Part shown: piece after piece, positions 1 to 14,517 of the stretch
Layout: each line of letters opens with the position of its first letter
Numbering within the stretch: the first letter of the stretch is position 1
From: Cucumis sativus
Lineage: Eukaryota; Streptophyta; Magnoliopsida; Cucurbitales; Cucurbitaceae
Length of the DNA stretch: 64,000 nt
Assembly: GCF_000004075.3 (NCBI RefSeq)
Contig: NC_026658.2
Span: forward strand, 3,410,001-3,474,000
Direction: 5' to 3'
Position numbers and translations under genes: made by a program
Notes under the pieces: model-generated
The model's input: the letters and a program-made list of their open reading frames with translations, nothing else
What the model was told of the DNA's origin: nothing
Database searches by the model: none

Positions 1-2279
1 CAGTATCTTAATAAAAATTAGGTTGGGATCAATTTTTAGGACATGATTGTAAAATCACTTTTAAAAGTTCGTCATCTTTTCTATTTTCTAAAGAAAGAAA
101 ATTCATTAATCACTACACTCAGACCAATCATTTTTCTTTTAGTTTCATCTCATTTTTTTTAATCTTTTTTTACCTTTTCATTCCTCTTTTGTAACATTTT
201 TTTTAATTTTTTTTTGAAGTTCTTCTCTACCTCTCTATTTTGTCTTAAAATTTTATATTTATATGTATATAATATTTCTCTAATTTTTTTGCAATCTCAA
301 ATGTAGTGCTTAATTTTTTTTAACAATAATTTTAAGATTCTCTAATTACAATTGAGAAAAAAACGTTTAAAATCATTTGAATATCCTCTTAATTCAATTA
401 CTTTGCACACATGTATGGAGCGTACCGATGATTTGTAACACTTTTACAAAATTAATTGTAATTAATTTAGCTAAAAAAACTTATTATAAAAGTCAAAATA
501 CAGCTCTCTCAATCATTGACAATCACTCTCAAAAGTATAAAACAAAACATTCAAATAATTGTATAAAAACCAACTGTTATTAGGAGTGTGTTTGGTTGAG
601 ATTGTAAAGGACTTAATTTTGTAAAAAAAGGACTATTTTTTAAAAAGTAATAATGTATTTTTTAAAAGTTCATTTATAAAATAATCTATTTTGGAGAAAT
701 TTTTAAAAACTAAATTCATATATAAACACTTTGTAAAAAATATATAATCAAACATTGGGTGTTTAAATTTTAAATTCATTAAAAAAAAAGTGTTTAAAAA
801 AATGTATTATTGAAACCGATCCAAAATCAATTCTTATAAATTCATCATTCCTAGAAGCACTGAAAAAGAAAATGTCATTGAATGTATGTATTTGTTACAT
901 CATTTTGATTAATTTTGTGGATGAAATGTGATTGCATTGGTAATATAATTTAACCATTGTATAGTCGTGTCAATCTAATCCTAAATTAATACTAAATTGA
1001 TAAATTAATACTAAATTGACATAGCTTAGTCATAGGAAACAAATAGATTTGTTATTTCAATTATTTTTATATGCATAATTTTTTTTTTTGGAACTTTTTT
1101 TTTAAAAATCGTTACAACAAAATTTGAATTAGTTAAGTTTTTAGTGTGATCACGGGTTGAAATTGATATCAACCATGTTCATAATATGTAGAGTAAGAAA
1201 TTTACTTTGAGATTAATAGTAAAAACATTATACTCATTTTATATGTATCGTTAACTATGTGTATCAAAGCCAATTTCAATCGTTATTCATTATACTTACC
1301 AAATAAATACAAAGTCTATTCTAATTTGCAACTCAAACAAAGGTAAAAAGAAGCACAACACATTACTACAAATAATATGTTATGAATTCAACATATAATA
1401 ACTATTCAATATGTTTTCTTTCATTTAAACTCGAAATTTTACGATAACATCAATTTAAACATTTGATGATACATGCTAAAAAGATATTAATTCAATCTAT
1501 AAAATATTAAAGTAAACTAATTTAAATTTTTTGGACAAACTCTAATTGTCCATTTTGCAATCATAATCTAAACTGATTTGCTAATTTATGTAAGAGTTTA
1601 AACAATACAAACTATATAAACTTTGACCAATACATACCATAAGTTTAAAATAATTTGAAGGGTGTAAATTAATACCTCAGTGAGGTTTTAAATTATCCAC
1701 TTCACTTTAATTGATACAACTAAAATGAATGTATATGTATATATATAGATCGATAGTCTTTTTTACTTTTGGGTTGTCTATTTTTTATTACAACAATTAA
1801 TTACATTACAACATTCTTGTTTTTTTCTCTCTCTTTTGTGATAACCAATTCCCGAAATGTATGGAATTCTCCCAAAAATTGATTCTATGTTATTAGAATA
1901 GCAAATGAATTCCATAAATTGATTCTATGTTATTAGAATAGCAAATACTAATTTGTTAAAAATTAAAGGGATTGAAGCTATAGCATCATCATGAGTTGGA
2001 ATGGGAATATGTGCGAGATGGCTATCGCATTCTTGAAGAATAGTTGGAATTAGGAAGGTGATACATTCTTGAAGAATATGAGTAACAAATTATAAAAAGA
2101 TGTGTTGTTGTAGGAGGGAAGGAGAATGTTAAATTGAATTCATTGGTAGAGGGATTGGTCATCAGCTGTGAAAAGAAAAAAACACTCCACGTTTTTAGTC
2201 TCTAGAAATCATCATTTCCATAACTTTATTTATTGAATTGTTGATTTAATTGTAATTTTATATTATCGGAAATTTGTGA
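1..2279. other. AT-rich intergenic region, no gene seen
   Basis: No coding pattern or family match is visible; all open frames are short and AT-driven. The only internal structure is a pair of about 30-bp direct repeats with a period of 40 bp at 1877-1947 and a short duplication of an ATACTAAATTGA-type motif near 985-1020. Poly-T and poly-A runs are frequent. The last few hundred bases probably hold the promoter of the phosphatase gene that follows. Confidence 0.6.
1877..1947. repeat. Short tandem duplication, 40-bp period
   Basis: A block of about 30 bases beginning AAATTGATTCTATG occurs twice, 40 bases apart, with a short AT-rich linker between the copies. The copies look identical over the core. 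It is probably a local slippage or repair duplication and has no evident role. Confidence 0.75.
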
Positions 2280-3042
2280 ACCCTACAGAGGAAACTGGAG
2301 GAGGTTTTGAATTGGCGTTCGTCATCCATTTCGGATCTCCCTTGGCGCTCCTTTCACTTCCTAGGGTTTATCCTCTTCTAGTTACTTCCAATATTTTCTT
2401 CTCAGCCTACCCATTTTCCTTTATTAGTCGCTACTTTTGCTAATCTCCACTAGATGCACTTTCCTCCATCTTCAGCCATTTACTCGCTCTCTTCTCGATC
2501 TTTTTCACACGGATACCGGTACTTTTTTCTTCAATTTATTCTTGTATTGCACTCTCTTTAAATCGCGTGCTACGATTGAGAGATACCCATGAGATAATAC
2601 TGTTGAAATGTGTTGTTCTCTTTCTGTTGACTGTTATAAAACTTGGGTATTCAAGCGAATTGAAGAATTGATGGTGTCAAGCGTTACGAATGAACATTAT
2701 ATGCTACATCATTGAGTTTGACTACCAGGGATAGCTTCTGATACTGCTTTAGAATTGAATTAGTTTATCAGTCAAGCTACAAATCTTATCCATATCGGAT
2801 ATAGCTCTCTTTATCTCATCTCCTGCAGGTATGATTTTTGGTGTAACTAATTGATTTTTGTTTTCCTTAACAGGGTTGTTTCAGCTGCTTTCTGTGGACG
2901 AATTTTCAGATAGAAAGTTTGTTACTTTGGTTGGTTGTAGATGAATTGAGAGTAATGAAACTTTACAATCTGTATGGTTTTATAGGTTCTAAGTTGATTG
3001 AGACATTCTCGGAGTCAAAAGCATTTGCTAAAAGGGACTAAG
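2280..3042 (+). other. 5' untranslated exon(s) and leader intron(s) of the PP2C gene
   Basis: The stretch from about 2280 to 2520 is clearly richer in G and C than the flanks and contains CTAGGGTTT, a motif common in plant 5' leaders. A possible donor (CCG^GTAC) lies near 2518. Possible acceptors are CAG at about 2873 and TAG at about 2984. The leader is therefore probably spliced, but exact junctions cannot be fixed from sequence alone. The stretch from the TTG at 2998 is open in frame with the coding exon; the first ATG in that frame is at 3043, which I take as the start. Confidence 0.45.
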
Positions 3043-6000
3043 ATGCTAACAAGATCTGTTTTGAGGCTTAATACTACTACATGCTCTGATGTTCAGAAAG
3101 CAATAGCCGCTGGACAACAAAGTGGGCTGTGCTATATAAACAGTTTGCTGCTTGGACGAGGGGAATTGTCATCGAAGGATTGCCGGGTGTCTCATTCCTT
3201 GCCATATTCCACATTTTCAATATCAAAAGCTTTGAATTTTTCACCAACATTCCCGTTCAATAGAAAAACTATGGCGGCTTCTAGTGCTAAATCTGTTTCT
3301 AGAGATGTCTATCTTGAAAATTTCGTCACAAACCGTGGAAACGGTTTTGCAACACCTGTGCGAGTGTTCAATCATAGAAGTTATGGGAATTTCCAGAAAG
3401 CTCGTATGAGTTTGAGAAGGAAACAGGCATCCAATAATTGTCTAATCTCTAACAGTTCAATTGATCTAATGCGTGTGAAGGGCAACTGCTTTCTACAAGT
3501 TGGGGTGACCAATCTTCATGCCTTACCTCATGCATGCTATGCTGCAGGGACTGCTAATTCTCCGGCTTTTGACAGCAATTCTCGTGATGATCAGTTCCCA
3601 AACTCGACCACTTTGCCAAGCAAGTATGTCTTTTATTGTTGCACTTAGTTTGACAAGCGTTTATTGTAAGAGCTTTTAGTTGTATATTGTTACATCTTCT
3701 TTCAATCTAGCAGTTATTGTTCAAGAAAAACTATTTGGCTAGTAATGTTGAAATTTTGGCCGATCCTGGCAATATCATTTTCTGAATGCATTACTGGACC
3801 AATTCATGGTTCTATACTCTGATAAGTACTGTCTGTGTCTGACGCTGGAGAGCGTTAATCCTGATGACCCATGTTTGAATTTCATGAGAGTTCTTGTTGA
3901 GCTTTTGCTCATGTATGTTCTCTGTCCAATGTCAGTATCTATCATGGTATTCTCTATCAATATGCTGATAGTTCCATCAACATTTCACATATTCATGGTT
4001 CAATATCAACAGAAGGGGTGAATCCATTTCGCCTTATTGATAGTCTCGTGTGATCAGCCTGGACATTCATGGATATAAAAAGATGTAAAATGTTTATTTA
4101 TCAATCTATATATTTTTCCTTGATTTTTGTTTTTTTTTTGTTTTTAAATTCTTTTAGAAATTTCTACAAATAATTACGTGACCAGATATCAAAGATTAAA
4201 TAAAAAATATAAAAATTGTTTATTGAACTAAGTTTTTACTACCAAACTAAGTTATAAATCTTCTTCTTAGTGTATGTCTTCATATAGGGATATTGATGAT
4301 AAAGTTCAATGGCTATAGATACATTGACAAATATTTTTGAATGTGAGAATTTTGCCTATAATTAAGTGATTTATGCAATTAAGTGATGTTTTTTTTTGTT
4401 CTTGACTGTTACTGATATTGATGTTAAGTTTTCTTCTTTTGTTCTCTTTAACCTCTACTTGTAAAGCCATTTTATCTTCACACTAAGTGACATGATTTGT
4501 ATCGAACTGTAGAGGTTTATTAGGTGAAAGAACTTTGAAGCTGCTTTCAGGATCATGCTATCTTCCCCATCCTGATAAAGAAGAGACGGGAGGAGAGGAT
4601 GCTCATTTTATTTGTGTGGAGGAACATGTAGTTGGCGTTGCGGATGGTGTAGGTGGTTGGGCAGATGTTGGGATTGATGCTGGAAAGTTTGCTCGCGAAC
4701 TTATGTCAAACTCGATAAATGCCATACAGGAGCAGCCTGGGGAATCAGTTGACCCTGCCAAGGTGTTAGAGAAAGCTCACTCCGGCACTACGGCTAAAGG
4801 TTCTTCAACAGCCTGCATCATTTCTCTTTCTGAAAAGGTATCCATACAGAACTGCCAGGGCGTATCCAATGCTTCTCTGTTATTGTATGGTTAAGGAGTT
4901 TATCGTAAGATTGCTTTCCAAATTTGACATTAACTACTTTACTTTTGGCCAATGAATTGGTTAATGCTGTGTAACAAAATTTTGTTTAGAAATGTCACTC
5001 TAAAAGTTTGTCCTCATTCACTTGGAAGTTGCATATTTTCTGTGCATTGACATGGCTTATCCTATTTCTTCTTAAATACAAATTCGTGGATAATTAGTAA
5101 CCCAAAAAGTATGCCATTATCCAACGTTGAAGGTTAACATTGTTGGGGCTTGGTGCTTGGGATTAGCCAAATTAACTCTTCTTACCATCTTGAACAATGG
5201 AAATATGGAATTATCATCACGGTGGGAAAGTTATCCTTAGTGAAAGTTGTTTGCACTTCAATTTTATAGTTTCAAAAGTACTTTTAACCCATTTCAATTC
5301 TGTTTCTTTCAGTTGTAATTTAGATCCCAGATGGCCCAGATACATCAACTGCTATACGTTCTTTACTTGCAAGAAAGAACTATAACTTGGACAACAAATT
5401 TTTAGTTTTAAAATATGTAAAATAATAGAACGGAATAGTTTCGTTTCTTCTGTCTTAATAAATAAGGTTATATTAATGAGAAGTTTTGTTTTTACATCTC
5501 CGCAGGGACTCCATGCTATCAATCTGGGGGATAGTGGATTCATAGTTATAAGAGATGGAAGCACTATTTTCAGATCCCCCGTTCAGCAACATGGCTTCAA
5601 TTTTACTTATCAGTTGGAGAGCGGCAATGGTGGTGATTTACCCAGCTCTGGAGAGGTCTGTTGAGTATTTTTGGCATCTCTCTTTTGCTCTTTTATGTTG
5701 CTTAAAACATCAATATCCGTAGGGAGGTATAGAGGTTCTAGGCTTTGTCTCTTTGCTTACATTTAAACAGAGATTATCACATACTTGGTCTCTGAAAGTA
5801 TGAAAATACATTACGAATGTGAACAGATAGTTAGATCCAGCAGTGTATCTGATTTTGAATTTGAACAATGTTCATAACTTCAATCTCAAAATGGCTCGAA
5901 ATCCTTGAGCAATAAGACTGATATTATGTACTTTTTAATCACTACTTCCCCTAGTATTTTTTATGTAACGCACTGAAGAATCTTTTCTTTGATCCTTCTG

Positions 6001-6302
6001 ACCAGATTTTTATGATACCTGTCGCTCTGGGAGATGTCATAGTTGCCGGAACGGATGGCTTATTTGACAATCTATACAGTAATGAGATTTCAGCAGTTGT
6101 AGTTAACGCAGTTAGATCTGGGTTGGAACCCGAAGCAACTGCTCAAAACATAGCTGCTTTAGCACGCCAAAGAGCACTTGATAGGAACCGACAAACCCCA
6201 TTTTCTGCTGCTGCCCAAGAGGCTGGTTATCGCTACTACGGTGGTAAGCTGGATGATATCACTGTTGTTGTCTCGTACATAACAAATTCCACAAGTACAT
6301 GA
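3043..6302 (+). CDS. PP2C-type Ser/Thr phosphatase, PTC7-like (similar to Arabidopsis PP2C 80/55)
   Basis: Coding exons are 3043-3623, 4513-4837, 5506-5655 and 6006-6302; joined they give 450 residues in one frame with GT-AG junctions. The first about 190 residues are poorly conserved and begin with a basic, hydroxyl-rich stretch (MLTRSVLRL), compatible with an organelle presequence. The catalytic domain starts near residue 203 (LKLLSGSCYLPHP). Metal-binding motifs are seen in order: GGEDAHF (220-226), VADGVGGW (236-243, Asp238), LGDSGF (309-314), AGTDGLFDN (366-374) and KLDDITVVV near the C-terminus (Asp435/436). PP2C enzymes remove phosphate from Ser/Thr using Mn/Mg. This clade is the PTC7/SpoIIE-like group, distinct from the ABA co-receptor PP2Cs. 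The family assignment is firm; substrate and location are not visible. No partner gene is adjacent. Confidence 0.9.
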
Positions 6303-9300
6303 TTGAGTGCAATCTCTGTTACTACAATGGAGCCTGATTGAAATGTATTTCATTGCAACATAATGGTGATTGTGTGGATTGACAATCTTTGGTCCCAGTT
6401 TTTCTTCCATGGAGTGCCGTTGACAAAGCTGAATGGTTTTTTTAATTCAATCATCGTTCGCAAATTTACTAAGATTTCTGTAAACCCCTTTCACTTTGTA
6501 CTTTAGAAGCAGTCTTTAGGCAGATGATAGATGTTACTTTAGATTTTTTAGTAAAGAAATAGCCGGAGCATACCCCACTGATTGATTCAATCTCTTGACG
6601 TTCTTGCTTCTAGTGAATGAATTGACTCGAATAATACGGTTTTAGAACTGTTAAATTTGTGACATAACAATTTCCTTTACTATATTTATTACTCGTTTTG
6701 GTGTTTGAGCACAATGAAAATTCTTTCTTTACGATGGTAGTGAGGTGTACATTGTTTTGCTTGACAAGTCGAAGACCGCTTGCAAAAATTCTTTCCAACA
6801 TGGTTGTAAATTTAATAATAAAATTCAAAATAACAGTAGTTAAACAAAGTATAATAGAATTTCGTAGATGACTTAATTTATATCCAACTCAAATTGTTAA
6901 CGAACGAGTGATAGACTTCAATTATGATGGAATCGATAGATATCAATAATTGAGTATATTAATACTTTTTATAAATACAAAATATGGCTAAATTGATTAT
7001 GAAAAAGAAAAACGATCGAGAAATTAAAAGGAAACGAGAATTCATTTGTGGTATAAGATATAAAATATGAAAAATTTGAACCTCAAACTTGAAGAAAAAT
7101 AATACATATTGTTTACTTTCGAACTATGTTGATGATGTAACTTTCTTATAGTTATGAATTTCATTTTTCGCGGTATGTTTTTTTTAAAAAAAGCCCATAA
7201 AATTTATGTTTAGATTTATATGGTAGTTGGTATACATTTGTATTGTCTAAAGATTAATTTGAAAAAAGAAAAAGAGTTTCTGCAATAGTTTGGTGTTTGT
7301 GAATTTAAATCAGTAAAAGTAAAAGAATTAGGAAAAGGAAAAGCATAGGTTGAGAGAGGTTGGATGTACAAAAGTTGAATTATAATATCACTAACATAAA
7401 TTAAAAAGTATATAAAAGTAGTCTCTATTTAAGGTGTGACAATATATGGAAAGAAAATTGTTCCCTCAAGTGGAGGCTCTCACTTGGGCTTTTCAACTAT
7501 ATGATATACAAGTGGGTATTAAAAAATTCAAAAAATAAAAAAATAAAAAAGAAAAAAGAAAAAGAGAAGGAATAATTTGAAATTATTTAATAATAATAAT
7601 AATAATAATAAAAAGGTAATTGATCCATACAAGTCTTATGATAAAATATCCATTACTATTCATCTTTGATTTTTCATATCTATACGGTCGGTAAAGTACT
7701 AAATAGTGTTTATTTTAACGGATGAAATTGAACGTGTTAGGCAACCTACGCTAACTCATGCTTAGCATCTTTTTTTCCTAATACAATATCAAAAGTTTTG
7801 TTAACCATCGTCGATCAACTCTAACAACTTCCACCGACCAACCTTCAGACTCCGATTAACTTTGGTCGGTGAACTTCAGACTATCAACTTGGACAGACAT
7901 TTACCAACTTTGAAACACTTTTTAGTATGTGACTAAAAGACCAAATTTACGTATAGAAATATTTGAATCAAAAATAAAAATGAATTTTTGAAAAAAATAA
8001 TTTCTTTTAAGGGATTAAACATGTCACTAAATTAAATTGAAATAATATTTTTTAAAAATATACACTTTCCCATACTTCTAATCTTTTTCTATTGTAGTTT
8101 TTTAATTATTCATTAAGTTATCTTTTTTATAAATCCCTCTTCCCTCCTTTGTTTAACATCAATGTCTTCTCCATTTTGGAAGATTTCATTTATTTACTAT
8201 TTTCCTATTTTTCGTAGCTAAAAATCGATCACCATCACCAAAGTTTATAAAATTTTATTTTGATATCAAATTTTAGACAAATCTCTATTTTAGAATCGTA
8301 AAAATAAACATTTATCTAATAATTTTAGTTTATTTAAAACTAAACTATAATTAAGATGACAATTAACCATTGATTAAATATAAAAAAAAGTATTTCACAA
8401 ACTCAAGATTTATAAATTAAGTATGCACTTCAAACACTCACTTCTCAATCTTTTTTTTTTTTAATATGTTTTAAAGAAAATATAAAACTATTTTTAAACA
8501 ACTAAACGAGAATATGACAATATAAAACTATATATTTCACTAATAAATATGAAAATCAATCATATATTTGGAGTATATATTTTAAAAAAACTAATATTAT
8601 TGAATCAAAATAATATTTTAATCTTTATCTTTTAACTTTAAAAAACTTTGCATTGATATAAAGATGATTATTCGGTGGATCCATAGATCGGTTTTGACAC
8701 TTTTTGAAGCTTAGCTTTAAATAATTTTAAATTAAAAAAGTTATCTCTATTGGTTTTCCCCATCAATCATGTCTAATTGAAATAAAGGTTTAATTTGAGG
8801 GGTCAATTGAACTGCCACATTTTTAAATAAAAAAGGAAGACAGAAAAAAAAAAAAAAGATGCAATATGAAAGAATATTACAACAAATCAAATGTCTTTTT
8901 GAATAAATTTGGTAGTTTTTTCTTTAAGATGTAAAAATAAGCATATTACCGGTAGAAAATATACGACAATTTTAAAGAATTTTTTGTATTGGGTAATATC
9001 ATTTGATAAACTTTTCATAAAGATATAAAAGTTGAAAAAATTGTATCAGATAATAAAAATATTTAGAAAAATGACCTATAATATCTATTTTTATTTTTTG
9101 CATATTGCAAATATGTCAAAATTGATGATATCAAACTGGTGTTAGAGGATTTTTTCAAATTAAAAAATATAGTGACATAAGTTTTATTATCATACTTTTC
9201 TTTTACTATTTTTGCAAGTGTTTTTAAATATAATTATATATAAAACTGTTTAGGAGTTTGGGGTGGGTTGAATAGGGTGAGTTTGAGATGAATTTTGCTA

Positions 9301-9640
9301 CTAAAATTTGGGTGTGAAATGTTGTACTATTTAAATACTTTTATTTGAAAGTAAATGTAAAGTATTTGTAAAATTTCAAACTCTTTCTTTTTTATCTTTT
9401 TGTATATTATGGTTTTTTTGTTCTATGATTTTGAAAATCAAACTTACACATGGTTTAAAAAAATTAACTTAAAAGATATTAACTTCATTATGTACATGTT
9501 AAAATTGAAAATTGTTTTTATCAAGAATAGTGAAAAACTTAGTAGGAAAATGATGTGAAAATAAGAATGATTTACAACTTAGAACAACATGATTATCTAT
9601 GGATTATGCATAACCAAACATTATATATATTTAAAAAAGG
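6303..9640. other. Intergenic region, no gene seen
   Basis: The first about 120 bases should be the 3' leader of the phosphatase gene. The rest is AT-rich with no recognisable coding region. An (AAT)n microsatellite lies at about 7590-7611. A less AT-rich patch at about 7680-7930 with repeated CGACCAAC-type words stands out from the surroundings and could be an old transposon remnant. Nothing else is supported. Confidence 0.55.
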
Positions 9641-9712
9641 ACTTTATAATGGATCTTAATGCACTTTCCATCCATCCTTAAATTGTACCAAAGTCATCAT
9701 CTAACCCCTTAT
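9640..9712 (+). repeat. Duplicated non-coding block i, unit A copy
   Basis: The sequence around AATGCACTTTCCATCCAT, continuing into an AAATTGTACCAAAGTCATC-type stretch, recurs with substitutions at about 20240-20310. Both copies lie upstream of a SCL15-like gene and in the same order relative to the other duplicated blocks, so they may mark the left edge of the tandem duplication. A dispersed repeat is the main alternative. Confidence 0.5.
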
Positions 9713-12164
9713 AAAGTTTAGCTTTTTATTTGTAGTAAATCAAGACAAAAATTAGAGTTTGCATTAATGCAACGCGGGTAGATATCGTATTTTGTTCAAA
9801 AATATATATGTCTATTATTTTATCTCAACATATTACCTTATTTATTTAATCAAGTATTTCCTAAATTTCACAATGTTTTTGTCACTATTACTATTATTAT
9901 TTATTTATTTTTAATTTAAATATAAACATTTAAATTGGATAAAAAATATTATTTTTTGTATTTTATAATTTAAATCTCTTGAATACATGAAATCTCTTCA
10001 CATGAAATTTAATTAATAATTTGTCTTTAAAATTGTAAACTGTTTCATACTTTTAAATTGGTTTAAATGAAATTGATTAGTGTTTTCTATAAATTTATTA
10101 ATTATTAAATACATGAAATTGATTAATTAGACACATATAATGAAAATTAAAATAAACGAGAAGATGATCGTGTCGCAACAATATTAAATTTAGTTTATTA
10201 TGAAAGTCAATCCATAAAAGTTACTGTAAGAGTTTGGTATATAAATTTCAGCCTTTTTATGAAGGTTTCAAAACTATTGTTAAAGAATAATTTATCAAAA
10301 TACTAAATAAAAATTGATTAGGATCTAAAATGAATCATGTGGTATGATTTGGAATAATAGAAATTGAGACAAAAACATTGGTATATTGGTATGTTCATAC
10401 CAATTTTGAAGACCTAGTTTTAAATCAAAGTGTTAAAAGGTAGTTTTGAAGCATCTATGAACGGGTCTAGAGTAATTAACGTTGTAACGTTGTGAAATAA
10501 TACATTTTTGAAACAAATTTCAAAGTTTTTAAATATATACTATATCTATGTATGTACATGTGTAAACATGAATATAAATACTAATAATAAGATAAATAAA
10601 ACTTATTTCACACCGCTTTTAATTTTTAATTTTTAAAAATTAAGCTTATAAACATACAAATAATTACAATTATTTTTTAATAAATTAAGCTTATACAATA
10701 TTTATCAGTCATGTTTTAAAAGTTAATAAAAATTATGAATTATTTTTTAAATTAGATTAAAAAAAGTTTTGTAATTAAAAAATACAAATAATTAAAAATA
10801 AAATAAAACAGTACGATTTATTTAATAAAAAAAATTAAATAGTTATTTTATTACGTGCATATATGTTTTCTTTAGCGAAAATGTTATGAGTAGAAAAAAA
10901 AATGATTTTTTACAAAATTTTGGAAAAAAAAAAAGAAAAAACTTAAATGGACTAAAAGGAGATCGATGGATTTTTATAATATTTTTGAAAATATCCATTC
11001 TTTAATAATAATCAAACAAATATGTCTAATTAAAAAGAAAAAAAGAAAAAAACAATGTCAATTAATTACCAAAAAGTAATCTAAAGGCCATAAATTTTCC
11101 ATTTTAAGCAAAAATAATGAATGGCTTAAACTGTGAAAAATTCAATGTTTCATCTATCCTATAAATCATGAAATTTTGTTATATTTTAAAATTACTTTTA
11201 GCAGTTTTATTTCTTTTAGATAATTTTTCATATTTCTTTTTCTACTTTACTCTTTCAAAGTTCTCGTATGAAAATTTGTGAAATGATAAAATGCCATAAT
11301 TTCCTTTTTATAATTTTGAATGTTAAAATAGAAAATTTAAAAAACACTTTATTTTATTGGAGATGCAGTCCTATAAAATTAATTTTATTATACTTAAGTT
11401 TCAATAAAAATTGTAAAAAAAAAAAAAACATTTCACACAATATTTACAATTTATAATAAACTTAAGTATATAATAAATTTTTTCTTTTACAGATTATATT
11501 GTATGAGTTTAAATAGTTTGTCAATTTACTTTTAGAAAATTCTATGTTCTAATAAAGTTAGTGATATTTTTTTTATCTTAAAGTGTAAATAGTTTCTACT
11601 TTTTATTATTCTCGAAAAAAATCTATTGTTTTAAAATCGATTATTATTTGTTATAAATTTTTTTAGTCCGTACAAACTATTTAACCTAGAAAAAAACCAT
11701 TAAAAAATAAAATTGAGTGTATTTAATTTTTCTAGAAGTGTAAACATTTTTTTTTATTTTAAACAAATTTTCATAAAAATATTATAAATACACGTATATA
11801 AATCAGTAATAATTTTTCTTTTTCCACAATGAGTTCTTAGTGAAGAGATACCATTTTCTTTGAAAATTATTCCAAAACCATTAGTTGAAAACCCTGTCTG
11901 GTTGTTTTCATGCATTTTCTTTTTCAATTAGTTATTAGAAAGTAATTGATTTTTTTTTAATATTAAATTTGTTTTATTGATTCGTGCTATACACATAAAT
12001 AATTTATTAGGTTGATTAATTTAGATATGATCTTATGGTTTTGAAATAAATTATATACATGTAAAGAAAATATATTTTCAAAATACATCTCAAATAACTA
12101 AAAACAACAAACACATTAGATTTACGACAAAATAATTAGATGTTATTTTTATAGAAAAAGATGT

Positions 12165-12435
12165 AATTTGTTGGGAAGAGCATAGAGAAAGGAGATAGAA
12201 GATACGAATGATGATGATGAAGATGATGAATGCCTAAAAATTAAAATAAACTTTGTACATAAAGTCATTGTCATTTATGAATTATACAATATTTTTGGAA
12301 TCTCAATTAAACCCTCTTTTGTTATTTTGATATTTCTTTTGTATGGTAGAAGCCTTCTATCTCCCCCACCGCGTGTCTCCCGTGTCCTTTCTTTTCAAAC
12401 CTTAGCCCTTAAGTATTTCGACTTCCCACACTTTT
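12165..12435 (+). repeat. Duplicated non-coding block ii, unit A copy
   Basis: This block matches 23740-24000 at several points in order: a GAGATAGAAGATA word, a run of GATGATGA, ATAAAGTCATTGTC, TGAATTATACAA, a TTTCTTTTGTA word, and CTTAGCCCTTAAG followed by a GACTTC word. The spacing between words is nearly the same in both copies. It sits about 6 kb upstream of the first SCL15-like gene. No open frame is shared, so it is non-coding; it could be a distal regulatory element or simply surviving duplicated DNA. Confidence 0.75.
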
Positions 12436-14472
12436 CTTTTTATTATTATTTTTTCTATAATAAATTTTTATTAGCTAATTCACAATTTTTAAATAGTATT
12501 TATGGAATTATTATACAATTTTTCTATTTTTTGCTCCAAAACATTTCTTACATAACTTGCTAAAAAAAATAGAGTTTGTTTTTAAGGCTCTTTGGTAAAT
12601 AGTTTAGGTTCTATTTTATGTATTTAGATTTATTGAGATCAACTAAAACAATAAATATTTGTTAAGGGCCCAAAATTCTCTATTTGAAACTTGTTTTTAA
12701 ATTATATAAGTATGGTAAGTAATGCAAATTTTTTTTGGTATATTTTGATTTTAAATTCTAAATATGAGAACACAAAATTATATTAAAAATATATTATTTA
12801 TAAAACATTTACACGCAAATCCACTTAAAACAAAATTAATTAAACTTGATTCTTTTATAAAGTAAATATTTTGTCAAAGTTTTCCATTTATAAACTCAAT
12901 TTACAATTGAAAATGTCATATCATTCATTTAAACAATTATTTAAAAAAAAAAACAATTTCTCACAAATTTGGGATTAAAAACAAATTTTGTCGTTTAGAA
13001 AACAAATAATATAGTTATTATAAAATGAGTATAGAGTATTAGAGTGGGTAAAAAGTGGAATGGTCATTTTCAGACTCCTTTAGTCTTTTGGATTCTCTCT
13101 TATTTTTATTTATTTGTTTGTTTTGATATCGATGGTTTGGTTGAATCTTCTAAATCTTTTTTTCCCTTTACTTTTATTAATAAATGCATAAATATTTTTA
13201 CATTTTTACTAATGCATAAAAAGTGGAATATTGGTCATTTTATTTTTATTATAAATTATGCTAAGTGTGTTAATGTTTTTAACCCATATGTTTAATTTAT
13301 ATAGCTTTTTCATCTATGTATTTTTGGATGATTTATCTCCACGTGCGTGCCATAATTGAAAACATCAATAAGAGGGAAGAGGTAGAAAGAGTTGAACCCG
13401 TACATAACATGGTTCAACCGAATCGCTCTTCATTCTAATTTCTTTTTATTTTTATGTATTTTTCTTCTCCTTTTGTCACACTAAACAAAGGACTTCATAT
13501 CAATAAAGATAATTGTTCTTACTTATATACTCAAGTTCATTCGCTTATCTAATTGATGTGTAACTTTGGTCAAATTCACAATTTAAAATATCAATTTTTT
13601 TATTAATTACTTTAATAGGTTGTATTTATTATTATCACAAAATTTAGTTTTGATTGTCATATTAATTTATAGTATGGTATCTTATTTTTTATTAGAATAC
13701 TCTATGCTCAAGCATAATTTTTTTCTTCAAACTATATTACCCAAACGTTATAAATTAAGTGACATATTAGAAATTATAAGAGTTGCTTTCACAAATCTGT
13801 ATGATGTGATAATAAAATCAAAACACTTTAGATTCACACTCTATACAAAGTCCAAATAGAACATGTGTGCGAAAAATAATTTTTGAGGTCATTTTTTTAG
13901 AACACTGTTTAATTTTAGCCACTTTTCCAATCATTTTATTCTTTTTTTCTTTTTAAATATCCTATAGTCTTCGAGGTTTAAAACTATGATGGAAGTGTCT
14001 ATGTTTTGGTTTAATTGAAAATTTAATTTCTTTTTATGTACTAAGATAAAACTATTGCACGTATTATGCCCTAGTTTTTATTTCTTAAAAAAAAAAAAAA
14101 AAACCTTTTAGTGTCTTTTAGAAAGAAGATTATTCAGAAAAATATATTAATAAAATAAAAATATTTGCACGTTTATTCCTTTTTAATCAATAGACTTTCA
14201 AACATTTTATTTTAATAGTCACTAACTATACTTTTCCCTATATGTTTTAATAAAGCATTTAACAAAAGTTAAGCTTAGGCACACATTCTTTTTTTCATTC
14301 ACTTGATAAATAGATTATGGTTTCTTAAAAACATGTACTATAATTTCAATAATTTTGAAAAGAGTTGGTAAATGTTATCAATGTTTATGAAGAAACTAAA
14401 CCCTAAAGTGAAAATCAAAATAACTTTTTTAGCTAGGTCTATATTTTTAAGTCAACATTAAGTTTATAACAT

Positions 14473-14517
<45 letters not shown>

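Noticed and set aside
12165..12260. miR156-like precursor (AGAAGATA words)
   Set aside because: Only a short word resembles miR156; the mature sequence and a foldback are absent.
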